A program made the translations under genes and the position numbers. Positions 26,848-36,198 of a stretch of 64,000 nucleotides of DNA are shown here, piece by piece; position 1 is the first letter of the stretch, and each line of letters begins with the position of its first letter. The notes under the pieces are model-generated. The model saw only the letters and a list, made by a program, of their open reading frames with translations, did not search any database and had not been told where the DNA came from. Source of the stretch: Hydrogenispora ethanolica (lineage in GTDB: Bacteria; Bacillota; UBA4882; UBA8346); assembly GCF_004340685.1 (NCBI RefSeq), contig NZ_SLUN01000006.1, forward strand, positions 1 to 64,000. Reading direction: 5' to 3'.

Positions 26848-27849
26848 TTATTCGACGTGATAGATGAAATAATTCCGGATCTCCGGCCGGGGCATGGGCT
26901 GCACGTCCAGCATCAGGCGCTCGGCGCCGCTCGTCGCTTGCACCGCCACGCTCTGATCCGGCGGGACGCTGGCGTAGCCCGCGGTCATGGCTGCGGCCAG
27001 GTTGAGCAATCGCTCGTCGCGGGGGCCGACATACAGGGTGACCGGGCCGGCGACATCGGGGGCTTCCAACAGATAGTCCTGGGGTTGTGCCAGATTGCGA
27101 AGCTGTTCGTTTTCGGCCTCGTCCTTGCCGATGAAAATCTTCACCTCCGGCGAAAGGCGCAGCTGCCGACCGAAACGGAGCAGGTTGACCGAACGCAGGT
27201 CCAGCCGGCCGTTGTGCCGGATCAGGTCTTTGATCTTCTGGCTGTACTCCTCATACGTCAAGAGACAGCCCCCGGCCGGGCAGGGATAATCCAGGCCGTA
27301 GCCCTCGGCCAGATCCATCTGCTGCCGCCGGCCCCGGCCCTTGATGTCCAAAAGCCGCTGCCGGTCGATCCAACCCTGCTCTTCGGGGATGGTCGGGCGC
27401 AGGTGTTTGGCGGAGAGCGGCCGCAGGATGTAGCCCCGTAATCCCGAATCGCGCTCCACGATATCCAGGGCGTCTTTCCGTTGCGAATTGGGGCGTTGAT
27501 CGACGACTTCCCCGGTCACCAGGAAAGAAGCGCCGATCTCGTCCATCTTCTGTTTGGCCAATTGAAACTTGTGAATCCGGCAGTCAAGGCAGGGATTCAT
27601 CCGCCGGCCGTAGCCGTGGGGCGGGTTTTCCACCAAGCGCAGATAATCCTCGCCGCAACCCTGATAATGAAGCTTGATGCCGAGCTGGCTGGCGGCGCTG
27701 GCCGCCGCCCCGCAACCGCCCGCCGCCCCCGAACAGCGGCAGAACGGACTGGTAAAATTGATCGCCTCTACCTCGATGCCGGCCTCCTGGACAGTCTTCA
27801 CCGCCAGCATGCTGTCCAATCCTCCGGATAATAAAGCCAATGCTTTCAT
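26848..27849 (-). CDS. PP-loop ATP pyrophosphatase, tRNA thiolation (MnmA/ThiI)-like
   Basis: A 333-residue protein beginning with the adenylating PP-loop SGGLDS (residues 8-13 of MKALALLSGGLDSML). Cys-rich segments follow: SPFCRC, MNPCLDC and CPAGGC. The order resembles MnmA/ThiI-type tRNA sulfurtransferases in which ATP activates a uridine and a Cys carries sulfur. The C-terminal part (KIFIGKDEAENEQL) resembles an RNA-binding segment. Standard MnmA C-terminal features are not clear, so the exact modified base is unknown. ATG 27849 follows GGAGG; an earlier in-frame start (27906) has no such site. Monocistronic, with a good sigma-A promoter at 28033-28061. Confidence 0.75.
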   Translation of the reverse strand: MKALALLSGGLDSMLAVKTVQEAGIEVEAINFTSPFCRCSGAAGGCGAAASAASQLGIKLHYQGCGEDYLRLVENPPHGYGRRMNPCLDCRIHKFQLAKQKMDEIGASFLVTGEVVDQRPNSQRKDALDIVERDSGLRGYILRPLSAKHLRPTIPEEQGWIDRQRLLDIKGRGRRQQMDLAEGYGLDYPCPAGGCLLTYEEYSQKIKDLIRHNGRLDLRSVNLLRFGRQLRLSPEVKIFIGKDEAENEQLRNLAQPQDYLLEAPDVAGPVTLYVGPRDERLLNLAAAMTAGYASVPPDQSVAVQATSGAERLMLDVQPMPRPEIRNYFIYHVE

Positions 27850-28032
27850 CAGTATAGCCTCCGTTAAAGTTTGGTCTTGCTTCGCTCGCCACAAAACATT
27901 TCCCATCCCAAGCCGGAATGGGAAAAGGAATCCGATTTTGAATTGGAAAACGGTTTTAAATCTTTTCGCGCGCCGACCGGCATAAAAAACTTGCCCCCGG
28001 GCGCCGGTTTCCTGGATGAATGCTCTGATATG

Positions 28033-28061
28033 AGTTTAATATAGGGAGATCTTTTTGTCAA
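28033..28061 (-). promoter_or_regulatory. promoter of the PP-loop gene
   Basis: On the minus strand TTGACA and TAAACT are spaced by 17 bases, 184-212 bp before the start codon. The intervening leader contains GC-rich inverted segments (near 27980-28010) with no recognised riboswitch. Confidence 0.6.
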
Positions 28062-28082
28062 TTGAGCGGGCTCTCGGATTTG

Positions 28083-28106
28083 GCTGCCAAAAACGGCAGG
28101 TTTTTC
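28083..28106 (+). terminator. small hairpin with T-run upstream of the glycosyltransferase
   Basis: CTGCC-AAAAAC-GGCAG followed by GTTTTT, about 95 bp before the glycosyltransferase start. It could be an attenuator or the end of an upstream transcript. Stem is short, so confidence is limited. Confidence 0.4.
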
Positions 28107-28200
28107 AGGAGGAAACGCGAATATTAAAGCGGTAATCGAATGGATCTCCGGGCCTGCGGTCGGCTCGGATGCGATGGAGGCGTCGTAAGGAGGTTTCATT

Positions 28201-29355
28201 TTGCAGATCGGGATTTTTACCAATTGTTACAAACCGCTGGTCAATGGAGTCGTCGGCGCGGTGACCCTGCTGCGGAAGGGTTTTCTGGAGGCCGGACACC
28301 AGGTCTATATTTTTACCCCGGCCTACGATCATTTCCGGGACGAGGAGGACGGGATCTTCCGCTATCCGGCGGTCGATCTGACGACCAAGGTCAAATACCC
28401 GGTGGCCATTCCCTGGTCGCCCCGGATCAGCCGGCAATTGGCCGGCTTGCGGCTGGATATCGTCCACAGCCACCATCCTTTCGTGCTGGGGCCGCTGGCC
28501 CGGCGGGTGGCCCGGCGGAAGGGGATTCCGGCGGTCTACACCTTTCACACCCAGTACGACCAGTACACTCATTATGTGCCGCTCCCCGCGGAGCTGGTCA
28601 AGTGGAGCGCCAAGCGGCAGGTGCGCCGTTTCGCGAAGACGGTGGACGGCATCACCACTCCGGCGGAGTCGGCCCGCCAGATCTTGATCGGCTATGGGGT
28701 GGACCGGCCGATCGCAGTGATCCCCAATCCGACCGACCTGAGCAAGTTCCAATCCGGCGACGGCCGGAAGATCCGGGAACAGTACGGCTTGGGCGGGGAG
28801 AAGCTGTTGGTGAATATCGGCCGGGTCGCGCCGGAGAAGAACCTCAGCCTGCTCCTGGCGGCCTTTCAGCGGATGATCGCCCAGGCGCCGCAGGGGACCT
28901 TAAAACTGATGATCGTCGGCGACGGCCCGGCGCTGCAACCCCTGATCCGCGAGGCGGAGGAGCGCGGCCTGGGCGACCGGGTGATCTTCACCGGAATGGT
29001 CCATCCCGACGCGATCCCCGATTATCTGGCCGCCGCCGACCTGTTTGTGATGACCTCGACCTCGGAGGTGAAGCCGATGGCCCAATTGGAGGCCTTGGCC
29101 GCCGGGGTGCCGATCGTGGCGGTGGCCGCGGCCGGCGCCAACGATACTATCGAGCATGACCGGAACGGCTTGCTGACGCCGGAGGATGCCGAGGCCTTCG
29201 CCGCCGCCGTGGTCGGACTGGCCTATGACGAATGGAAATACCGGTCGTTCGGGAAGGCGGCGCAGCGCACCGCCGACGCTTACTCCTACCGGCGCATCGC
29301 CGGAGAGTATCTGGAGACGTTCGGCCGGTTGATTCACGATATGAAGAGGTGTTAG
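28201..29355 (+). CDS. GT4 glycosyltransferase, diacylglycerol glucosyltransferase-like
   Basis: A 384-residue GT-B glycosyltransferase. The N-terminal signature NCYKPLVNGVVGAV, the HSHHPFVLG loop and FHTQYDQYTHYVP are typical of membrane-associated enzymes that glycosylate diacylglycerol to make glycolipids and lipoteichoic-acid anchors. The C-terminal donor domain has NIGRVAPEKN, LMIVGDGP and TSEVKPMAQLEALAAGVPIVA. A lipid acceptor is inferred by resemblance. Start is TTG 28201, with AAGGAGGT seven bases upstream. dCMP deaminase begins three bases after its stop, so the two share a transcript. Confidence 0.83.
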   Translation: MQIGIFTNCYKPLVNGVVGAVTLLRKGFLEAGHQVYIFTPAYDHFRDEEDGIFRYPAVDLTTKVKYPVAIPWSPRISRQLAGLRLDIVHSHHPFVLGPLARRVARRKGIPAVYTFHTQYDQYTHYVPLPAELVKWSAKRQVRRFAKTVDGITTPAESARQILIGYGVDRPIAVIPNPTDLSKFQSGDGRKIREQYGLGGEKLLVNIGRVAPEKNLSLLLAAFQRMIAQAPQGTLKLMIVGDGPALQPLIREAEERGLGDRVIFTGMVHPDAIPDYLAAADLFVMTSTSEVKPMAQLEALAAGVPIVAVAAAGANDTIEHDRNGLLTPEDAEAFAAAVVGLAYDEWKYRSFGKAAQRTADAYSYRRIAGEYLETFGRLIHDMKRC

Positions 29356-29358
29356 GGA

Positions 29359-29847
29359 ATGAGACCATCCAAGGAAGAGTATTATCTGAACATCGCTTCG
29401 CAGGTAGCGGAGCGCGGCACCTGCCTGCGGCGGAAATTCGGCGCGGTCATCGTCAATAACGATCAGATCATCAGCACCGGGTATGTGGGCGCGCCGCGCG
29501 GCACCATCAACTGCTGCGACCTGGAGCGCTGTCCCCGGGAGGCGGCGGGCATTCCGCCGGGGGAACGCTACGAACTCTGCCGCTCGGTCCATGCCGAGGC
29601 CAACGCGATCATTCACGCCGACCGGCTGGAGATGATCGGCGCTACTCTCTACCTGGCCTGCATCGACGCGAAGACCGGGGAATTCACTCCGGGCACCAAG
29701 CCCTGCCGGATGTGCACCCGGCTGATCATCAACGCCGGAATCGAAAAGGTGGTCGTCCGCGAGGCGGCCGGCCGCTGTACCGAGTATCTGGTGGCCAACT
29801 GGGTCTGGGAGGAGAATCTGAATCTCTCCGACGCCAGGGGTTATTGA
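29359..29847 (+). CDS. dCMP deaminase (ComEB family)
   Basis: A 162-residue zinc deaminase converting dCMP to dUMP for thymidylate synthesis. Catalytic features: HAE with His78 and proton-shuttling Glu, and PCRMC with zinc ligands Cys116 and Cys119. CLRRKFGAVIVNNDQIISTGYV and a Cys-bearing insertion (CCDLERCPRE) match deoxycytidylate deaminases rather than cytosine or guanine deaminases. The start at ATG 29359 has AGAGGTG upstream and is nearly contiguous with the glycosyltransferase. Confidence 0.9.
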   Translation: MRPSKEEYYLNIASQVAERGTCLRRKFGAVIVNNDQIISTGYVGAPRGTINCCDLERCPREAAGIPPGERYELCRSVHAEANAIIHADRLEMIGATLYLACIDAKTGEFTPGTKPCRMCTRLIINAGIEKVVVREAAGRCTEYLVANWVWEENLNLSDARGY

Positions 29848-29970
29848 CGTATTCTGTATTCATGCCGCCGCCGGCAGGACTTTGGCGTTCGGCCTGCGAA
29901 TCTCTGACAAGTTGAGTTTCTTTTGGTCTTGCGAACCAAGACAGTCCATATTGGAAGGAGCGAGTTGGTT

Positions 29971-31047
29971 TTGGCTTACACAATTACTTTGATTCCCGGA
30001 GACGGCACCGGTCCGGAATTGGCCGCCGCCGCGCGGCGCGTGATCGACGCGACGGGCGTGGCTATCGATTGGGAGGTGCTCGACGCCGGGGTGGATGTGA
30101 TGGAGCAGTACGGCACACCCCTGCCGGATCATGTATTGGAGTCGATCCGTCGTAACAAGGTCGCGCTCAAAGGGCCGATCACCACGCCGATCGGCACCGG
30201 GTTCCGGAGCGTCAACGTGGCACTCCGGCACGCGCTGGATCTCTATGCCTGCGTTCGTCCGTGCAAATCCTATCCGGGAGTCCGTTCCCGGTACCAAAAT
30301 ATCGATCTGGTGGTAGTCCGCGAGAATAGCGAAGATCTGTACGCCGGGATCGAATTTGATCTGAACACGCCGGAGGCCGGGCAGATCATTGCCCTGGGCA
30401 AGGGCAAGATCCGCCCGGATTCGGCCATCTCGGTGAAGCCGTTGTCGGTGAGCGGCTGCCGCCGCATCATCCAGTACGCCTTCGATTACGCCGTGCGGAA
30501 CGGCCGGAAGAAAGTGACCGCGGTGGCCAAGGCCAACATCATGAAGTTCACCGACGGCTTATTCTACCGGGTGGGCCGGGAACTCGCCAAGGAGTACGAG
30601 GGCCGGGTGGCCTACGAGGAAGTGCTGGTCGACGCCATGTGCATGCAGCTGGTGCAGCGGCCCGAGGCCTATGACGTGCTGGTCCTGCCCAACCTGTACG
30701 GCGATATCCTCTCCGATCTCTGCGCCGGCCTGGTCGGCGGCCTGGGCGTGGCGCCCGGAGCCAACATCGGCGACGGCGTGGCCCTCTTCGAGCCGACCCA
30801 CGGTTCGGCTCCCAAGTACAAGGGCATGAACAAGGTCAATCCGACCGCGCTGATCCTCTCCGGGATGCTGATGCTCCGGCACATCGGCGAGGGAGCGGCT
30901 GCCGACCGCCTGGAGCAGGCGGTGGCGGCGGTGATCGGCGAGAATAAGGCGGTCACCTACGATATGAAGGCCGACCGGAACGACCCGACCGCCGTCGGGA
31001 CCAGCCAGATGGCGGACGCGATCATCGAAAAACTGAACACCTTATAG
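29971..31047 (+). CDS. NAD-dependent isocitrate/isopropylmalate dehydrogenase family enzyme
   Basis: A 358-residue beta-decarboxylating dehydrogenase. The N terminus [14 protein letters not shown], the substrate loop [33 protein letters not shown], the catalytic-Lys region [15 protein letters not shown] and [21 protein letters not shown] are family marks; FEPTHGSAP contacts the cofactor. SVNVALR in the substrate loop points to isocitrate rather than isopropylmalate, and no leu genes are adjacent, so NAD-type isocitrate dehydrogenase is most likely. The start is uncertain: TTG 29971 (GGAG ten bases upstream) gives the usual N terminus; TTG 29965 is the alternative. A strong terminator follows. 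Confidence 0.87.
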   Translation: MAYTITLIPGDGTGPELAAAARRVIDATGVAIDWEVLDAGVDVMEQYGTPLPDHVLESIRRNKVALKGPITTPIGTGFRSVNVALRHALDLYACVRPCKSYPGVRSRYQNIDLVVVRENSEDLYAGIEFDLNTPEAGQIIALGKGKIRPDSAISVKPLSVSGCRRIIQYAFDYAVRNGRKKVTAVAKANIMKFTDGLFYRVGRELAKEYEGRVAYEEVLVDAMCMQLVQRPEAYDVLVLPNLYGDILSDLCAGLVGGLGVAPGANIGDGVALFEPTHGSAPKYKGMNKVNPTALILSGMLMLRHIGEGAAADRLEQAVAAVIGENKAVTYDMKADRNDPTAVGTSQMADAIIEKLNTL

Positions 31048-31087
31048 GCGCGGCCCCCGATCCGGGCGGCGTCCCCATGAACGGCCA

Positions 31088-31115
31088 AAGGCCCCTCGCT
31101 GGAGGGGCCTTTTTG
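31088..31115 (+). terminator. terminator after the dehydrogenase gene
   Basis: AAGGCCCCTC pairs with GAGGGGCCTT across a GCTG loop, followed by a T-run. A textbook intrinsic terminator. Confidence 0.92.
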
Positions 31116-31215
31116 ACTGGAACGGGAGCGGCACGGAACGGTTCCTCCCCACGCCAAGCGGTTCGTTTTTCCTTTCGGAAACAGGCCCAAGGTCCCGGAG
31201 GAGATTCCCTCTGGA

Positions 31216-31551
31216 ACCGGCCGGGTTGTTTTGCTACCGGATTTGCCGGCCCAGCGGCTGTGCATGGATGCTTAGCAGCCGGGCAGTTCGTTCCAGTCAC
31301 CGGGCGATCTCGCGCAGCCACTGAGCAGGCTTGCGCGATCACTGAGTCAGTTCGCATGGCAACCGGGCAGAGCCGCACGGCAATGGAGCAACCTTGCACA
31401 GTTACTGAGCGGGCTCGCGCAGTCACTGTACAAGTTGGCGCGGTAACCGGGCAAGTTCGCACCGTAATTGAGCGGGCTCGCGCCGAAACCGGGCAAAATC
31501 ATTCGGGAGCTGAGCCGGTTCGTTTTGCAACTGAAGGAAAATCCCGCGGGC
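31216..31551. repeat. degenerate 21-bp tandem array
   Basis: Related CCGGGC or CTGAGC cores recur every 21 bp: 31237, 31258, 31279, 31300, 31321, 31342, 31363, 31384, 31405, 31426, 31447, 31468, 31489, 31510 and 31531. Sequence around each core has drifted (for example ACCGGGCAAGTTCGCACC versus ACTGAGCGGGCTCGCGCA), with two unit types partly alternating, but I see no insertion or deletion in the phased part. All frames crossing it give seven-residue repeats; none has a clear start site. It lies between a terminator and the secreted esterase gene. Confidence 0.85.
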
Positions 31552-31755
31552 GAACGAGAGGCTGCATGGTAAATAAGTTCAGTTTCAGCCCTCTTCCTTC
31601 GGTAATTGAGCCACTGTATGAACATCAAAATAAATTCATGCTTTTTCGATAAAATTCAATGTTGACGGCTGGATCATTCGCGGTATGATTGAAAGGGGTT
31701 TCCGCGGATCGCGGCTGCGGCCGGTTCAATGGCTTTACAGAACAGGGGGGTTACG

Positions 31756-33060
31756 ATGAAAGCGCTGAAATCATTCGCTTTGCTTATCCTGCTCATGGCC
31801 GGGGTAGCCTTGTTCCCCGCAATGGCGGCGCAGGAACCGGCGTTGGATTTGCCCAACGGCTGGAGCCATTTGGTGATCAACGATTTTGACCGGGTTCATT
31901 CGCCGCTGGCGGGAGATCCATACCAGTATCTGATCTTCGGAAATATAGCGACCGAGCCGCCGGCGCCCGGTCTGCCCGAGGATCTGGCGGTCTTCGCGGG
32001 GCGTTGGGAAGGAGTGGACATCAGTCCGCCGGTAAAAAACGACCTCAAAATGGTGCTGGTGATCCGCAAGATTACCGCGGCAGGCGGCGAAGGAGTATTA
32101 TGGGGCGGAGCCAACTTGCAATATCCCATGGATGTCAAGCAATTTCACTTCAACGTCGTCCGGGATGAAGAAGTAGCCATCGAGAGCAAGACTTGGGAGG
32201 CAGGAAACGCGGGAACCCTCCGTTTCTCCTACGACCCGGCCAGCCGCTGTCTCCGGGGAGGATTCAAAGCTCCCGGCTCCGGCAGATTCGCCCGGGAGAT
32301 CATCCTCAGCCGGAAGCGCTCGTTTACCGTCTGCAAAGATTATCCTGCCTATTTGGAGGGCAAACATATTTATGCCAGAGCGTTCAGGGATACTGGCCTG
32401 GCCGGGTATGGCCGGGACTATCTCGTCTATCTGCCTAGGGAGTATGAGGCGTCTCCCGGCCGGCGCTGGCCGCTGCTGTTCTTTTTGTGCGGAACCGGGG
32501 ACAGAGGCGACAATGTCTTCTTGCTCGCCAAGGCCAGTCCCTACCGGTTCATCCGCGAACGGGCCGATCTGCCTTTCATCATTGTGGCCCCGTCGCTCCG
32601 CGACTGCGCCGGATTCCGCTCCTTCCCAGTACCTTACCTGGAAGGGGCGTTGCGGGAGATCCTGGCCGATTACCGGGTGGACCGCACGCGGATCTATCTA
32701 ACCGGAATCAGCATGGGCGGCGAGGCTGTATATCGCCTGGCGTTGCATCATCCGGAGACCTTCGCGGCGATCGCGCCATTAGCGGCGGCTCTCCCGGGTC
32801 ATATCCCCGGATTTGAGCGGGAAAACGCAACGATTAAGGATATTCCGCTGAACCGCTTAAAAAACCTTCCGATATGGGCAATCCATGGCGCCGACGATCA
32901 GCTGGTTCCCTTGTCCGCAGCCCGAAGTACGGTAGCGGAATTGAAAAAAGCCGGAGTGCCGATCAATTTTTCGGTATTGTCCGATCATGATCATGATGTT
33001 TGGACGGATACGTATGGGGATCCGGATTTTTATCAATGGTTTTTGAAATATAAAAAATAA
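31756..33060 (+). CDS. secreted alpha/beta-hydrolase esterase (CE1/LpqC-like)
   Basis: A 434-residue exported hydrolase. The N terminus MKALKSFALLILLMAGVALF then PAMAAQE is a signal peptide with a likely cut after AMA. Residues to about 215 form an uncharacterised beta-rich domain. The hydrolase domain has YLVYLPREY, FFLCGTGDRGDN (oxyanion region), nucleophile Ser319 in GISMGGE, acid at Asp380/Asp381 (HGADDQLVP) and His411/His413 in SDHDHDVW. This order fits polysaccharide-linked esterases such as feruloyl or acetyl esterases. Substrate is inferred from the nearby beta-glucosidase and pectinesterase. ATG 31756 follows AGGGGGG. Confidence 0.83.
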   Translation: MKALKSFALLILLMAGVALFPAMAAQEPALDLPNGWSHLVINDFDRVHSPLAGDPYQYLIFGNIATEPPAPGLPEDLAVFAGRWEGVDISPPVKNDLKMVLVIRKITAAGGEGVLWGGANLQYPMDVKQFHFNVVRDEEVAIESKTWEAGNAGTLRFSYDPASRCLRGGFKAPGSGRFAREIILSRKRSFTVCKDYPAYLEGKHIYARAFRDTGLAGYGRDYLVYLPREYEASPGRRWPLLFFLCGTGDRGDNVFLLAKASPYRFIRERADLPFIIVAPSLRDCAGFRSFPVPYLEGALREILADYRVDRTRIYLTGISMGGEAVYRLALHHPETFAAIAPLAAALPGHIPGFERENATIKDIPLNRLKNLPIWAIHGADDQLVPLSAARSTVAELKKAGVPINFSVLSDHDHDVWTDTYGDPDFYQWFLKYKK

Positions 33061-33228
33061 AGCAGCCTTGCATAATGACCCCGTAAGATTGATGCGACGG
33101 TCCTTTGAACCCTGAAGGATACGACCTGCGCGATCTGCGGTTCTGGCATTTTTACCGGCAATTCTGACGGGACATCTCGCGGCAGGCCTTTCATCATCAA
33201 AACATGAAAACGTGGGGATGTCAGAAGT

Positions 33229-34056
33229 TCAAGGACGGGAAATTTGCGGAAGGTATTTTTGAATCGCCGCGGCCACACCCTCTTCATCATTTGAAAGGGT
33301 TACCTCGGCGGCCGAAAGTTTCACCGGGTCGGGCGCATTGCCCATCGCAATGCCTAGGCCGGCGAACTTCAGCATATCCAGATCATTATAGTTATCGCCG
33401 ATGGCCATGATCTCGAAGCGATGGATCGCGAGCCTCCTGCATAAAAATTCAATGGCCGAAGTTTTCGAGGCATTTTTCGCCATGATCTCCAAATAGGTGG
33501 GCTTTGAAGGATAGATATTTAAATTGTCGGAAAAATGGCTTTTGAGCCTCCTTTCCAATCGATGGATTGCGCCGGGCTCCGCCATATATAAAATTTTATT
33601 CGGTCCGGTATTTTCTTCTCCCCAGCGCTGCAACAACTCCCTGAACTTCATGATGCTTGGAGAGATATTCGTGATTGCACTCTCCTGTTCCGCCCATTCA
33701 TCGCTCTCCTCGACGAACCATTCATCCCCTCCGTAGAGACTCATATGCGCACCGACCGTCCGCGCCAAATCATAAGCTTGTTGCACCTGTGAAAGTGTTA
33801 TCGTTTGGTTGAATAAAATGCCAGTTTCATGGTCCATCACCAAAGCGCCGCTGTAACAGATAATGGGTTGGCTGATATTCAGTTCCCGCTGTAAAAACCG
33901 GATTCCTTTCGGCATTCTTGCCGAAACCAGGATGACGGGAGCTTGTTTTTCATTGACGACCCGTTGAATGATGGCTTTGGTGCTGGGAGAGATTTGATGC
34001 TGAGAATTGAGCAATGTTCCATCAATGTCCAAACAGATCAGCTTGAATTGTTTCAT
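33229..34056 (-). CDS. HAD superfamily Cof-type phosphatase (IIB)
   Basis: A 275-residue Cof-type HAD phosphatase acting on small phosphorylated metabolites, such as sugar phosphates or FMN-like compounds. Motif I is LDIDGTLLN (both Asp), motif II is VSARMP, motif III the Lys near SKPTYLEI, motif IV GDNYNDLDML. The C2B cap lies between motifs II and III. ATG 34056 is preceded by GGGAGGG. It is a single gene, convergent with the esterase. Confidence 0.9.
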   Translation of the reverse strand: MKQFKLICLDIDGTLLNSQHQISPSTKAIIQRVVNEKQAPVILVSARMPKGIRFLQRELNISQPIICYSGALVMDHETGILFNQTITLSQVQQAYDLARTVGAHMSLYGGDEWFVEESDEWAEQESAITNISPSIMKFRELLQRWGEENTGPNKILYMAEPGAIHRLERRLKSHFSDNLNIYPSKPTYLEIMAKNASKTSAIEFLCRRLAIHRFEIMAIGDNYNDLDMLKFAGLGIAMGNAPDPVKLSAAEVTLSNDEEGVAAAIQKYLPQISRP

Positions 34057-34302
34057 GCTCTTCCCTCCCGGCAGGACTCAATGTTATAGTAGAGAATTGC
34101 ATAATACTCATAGAATATTGTATCATCGCCAACCAACATTTTGAAACAATAAAAGAAATTTCATGGGATAGGGTTTACTTGCTACGGCGGTTAAATCTTT
34201 ATAAAAACCAATTTGGACCGGGTTTATGATAAAATAGAATTACATTGGAAAACATTGTCCAAAGGATGATGTTTCCCTAGCTCAATCTTCTGGAGGTCTG
34301 GC

Positions 34303-36042
34303 ATGTCGATTCTCAAAAAATTCATTCACTATTATAAGCCGTATCGCGGGCTGTTTTACACCGATATGTTTTGCGCATTGGTCGTATCAGCGATCGACCT
34401 CGCGTTTCCCCAGATCCTGAATTACTTGACCCGGGATCTTTTTACCCGCGGCCCGGCGGAGATCGTGAGCCGGCTGGGATGGATCGGCGCGGGGTTGATC
34501 GTCATGTACCTGATCCGTTTCGGCGGCCAATACTACATCACCTCCTGGGGGCACGTGATGGGCGCCCGTATGGAGAGCGACATGCGGCAGGACCTGTTCG
34601 ACCAGTATCAGCGGTTCTCATTCTCTTACTACGATCGGAACAATACCGGCGAGATGATGTCCAAGCTGGTCTCGGATCTGTTCGACATCTCCGAGCTGGC
34701 CCATCACGGGCCGGAGAACATCTTCATCTCGGCGCTGAAGATCTTCGGTTCGTTCGCCCTGCTCTTGATGATCAATGTCCAAATGACCCTGATCCTTTTC
34801 GTCATCACGATGCTGATGGTAGGATTCAGTTTTCAGCAAAACCGCAAAATGCGAACAGTCTTCATGGAGAACCGCAAGAAGATCGCCAAAGTCAACTCCC
34901 GCGTTCAGGACAGCCTCTCCGGCATCCGGGTGGTCAAGTCCTTTGCCAACGAGGACTTGGAACGCCAGAAATTCTGCGGCAGCAACCTGGAGTTTCTGGA
35001 CACCAAGGAAGACAGCTACCGAATCATGGGCAGCTTTCACGCGGGGAACGCCTTATTCCAGGGCTTGCTCTATACCACGGTCCTGGTAAGCGGGGGTTTT
35101 TTCATCGCCCAGGGCACGCTGCGCGTCACCGACCTGGCGGTATACGCCCTGTATATCGGGATCTTCATGAACCCCATCGATGTCTTGATCAACTTTACGG
35201 AACAGTTTCAAAAGGGCTATTCCGGTTTTAAGCGCTTCATGGAGGTCGTCACGACCGAGCCGGAGATCGCCGATAAGGAGGGCGCCGCGCCCTTGGCCGA
35301 AGTGCGGGGCGAACTCAGCTACCGGGATGTTTCCTTCCAGTATGATGAATCCGCCGAGGTGCTGAACGAGGTGAACCTCAGCATTGCGGCGGGCCAGACC
35401 GTGGCGCTGGTCGGCCCTTCGGGCGGCGGGAAGACTACCCTCTGTTCGCTGTTGCCCCGTTTTTACGACGTAACCGGCGGCGCGGTGCTCATCGACGGCC
35501 AGGATGTGCGGGACGTCACCCTGAAATCGCTCCGCCGCGCCATCGGCATTGTCCAGCAGGACGTCTACATGTTCGCGGGCACGATCCGCGAGAATATCGC
35601 CTATGGCAAACCGGACGCCGGCGAAGCGGAGATCATCGAGGCCGCCAAGAACGCCAATATCCATGACTTCATCATGAGTCTCCCGGACGGCTACGACAGT
35701 TATGTCGGCGAGCGCGGCACTCGCCTCTCCGGCGGCCAGAAGCAGCGTCTGGCGATAGCCCGCGTCTTTTTAAAGAATCCCCGGATCCTGATCCTGGACG
35801 AAGCCACCTCGGCCCTGGACAATGAGAGCGAGCGCTACATCCAGGCTTCGCTGGAGCGGCTGTCGCGCGGCCGCACCACCATCGTGGTGGCGCACCGGCT
35901 GAGCACCATCCGCAATGCCGACGAGATCATAGTGATCAGCCGGGGCGGCATCGCCGAACGCGGCACCCATGAAGCGCTGCTGGCCCGGAACGGACTCTAC
36001 GCCAAATACTACAATATGCAGTTCGAAGGGTTGGAAGAGTGA
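34303..36042 (+). CDS. ABC exporter (MsbA/LmrA-type half transporter)
   Basis: A 579-residue fused TMD-NBD half transporter that would dimerise to export lipids, peptides or drugs. Six membrane helices occupy about residues 1-320. The nucleotide-binding domain has Walker A GPSGGGKTT, Q-loop VQQDVYMF, signature LSGGQKQR, Walker B ILILDEATSALD and switch His in VAHRLST, all intact. ATG 34303 follows TGGAGGT. It is a single gene with no partner half, so it is probably a homodimer. Substrate unknown. Confidence 0.9.
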   Translation: MSILKKFIHYYKPYRGLFYTDMFCALVVSAIDLAFPQILNYLTRDLFTRGPAEIVSRLGWIGAGLIVMYLIRFGGQYYITSWGHVMGARMESDMRQDLFDQYQRFSFSYYDRNNTGEMMSKLVSDLFDISELAHHGPENIFISALKIFGSFALLLMINVQMTLILFVITMLMVGFSFQQNRKMRTVFMENRKKIAKVNSRVQDSLSGIRVVKSFANEDLERQKFCGSNLEFLDTKEDSYRIMGSFHAGNALFQGLLYTTVLVSGGFFIAQGTLRVTDLAVYALYIGIFMNPIDVLINFTEQFQKGYSGFKRFMEVVTTEPEIADKEGAAPLAEVRGELSYRDVSFQYDESAEVLNEVNLSIAAGQTVALVGPSGGGKTTLCSLLPRFYDVTGGAVLIDGQDVRDVTLKSLRRAIGIVQQDVYMFAGTIRENIAYGKPDAGEAEIIEAAKNANIHDFIMSLPDGYDSYVGERGTRLSGGQKQRLAIARVFLKNPRILILDEATSALDNESERYIQASLERLSRGRTTIVVAHRLSTIRNADEIIVISRGGIAERGTHEALLARNGLYAKYYNMQFEGLEE

Positions 36043-36198
36043 AGCGGGGCGAGGGTGGCCGGCCCTGAACGGCCTCGTCGGCTTAAAAAGCAAAAACTGT
36101 CCATTCCCGGGTAAATTTTGGCCGGAAATGCCCGGCTCGATACGGTATAATCTCGCTATGACCAAACGAATGTAAAGGGATGTCAGGAGGAGACCGAG

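Noticed and set aside
31077-31652. Plus-strand protein of about 190 residues containing heptad-like repeats
   Set aside because: It begins inside the dehydrogenase terminator and has no ribosome site; openness follows from a stop-free 21-bp unit. Translation cannot be excluded, so the array is listed as a finding instead.
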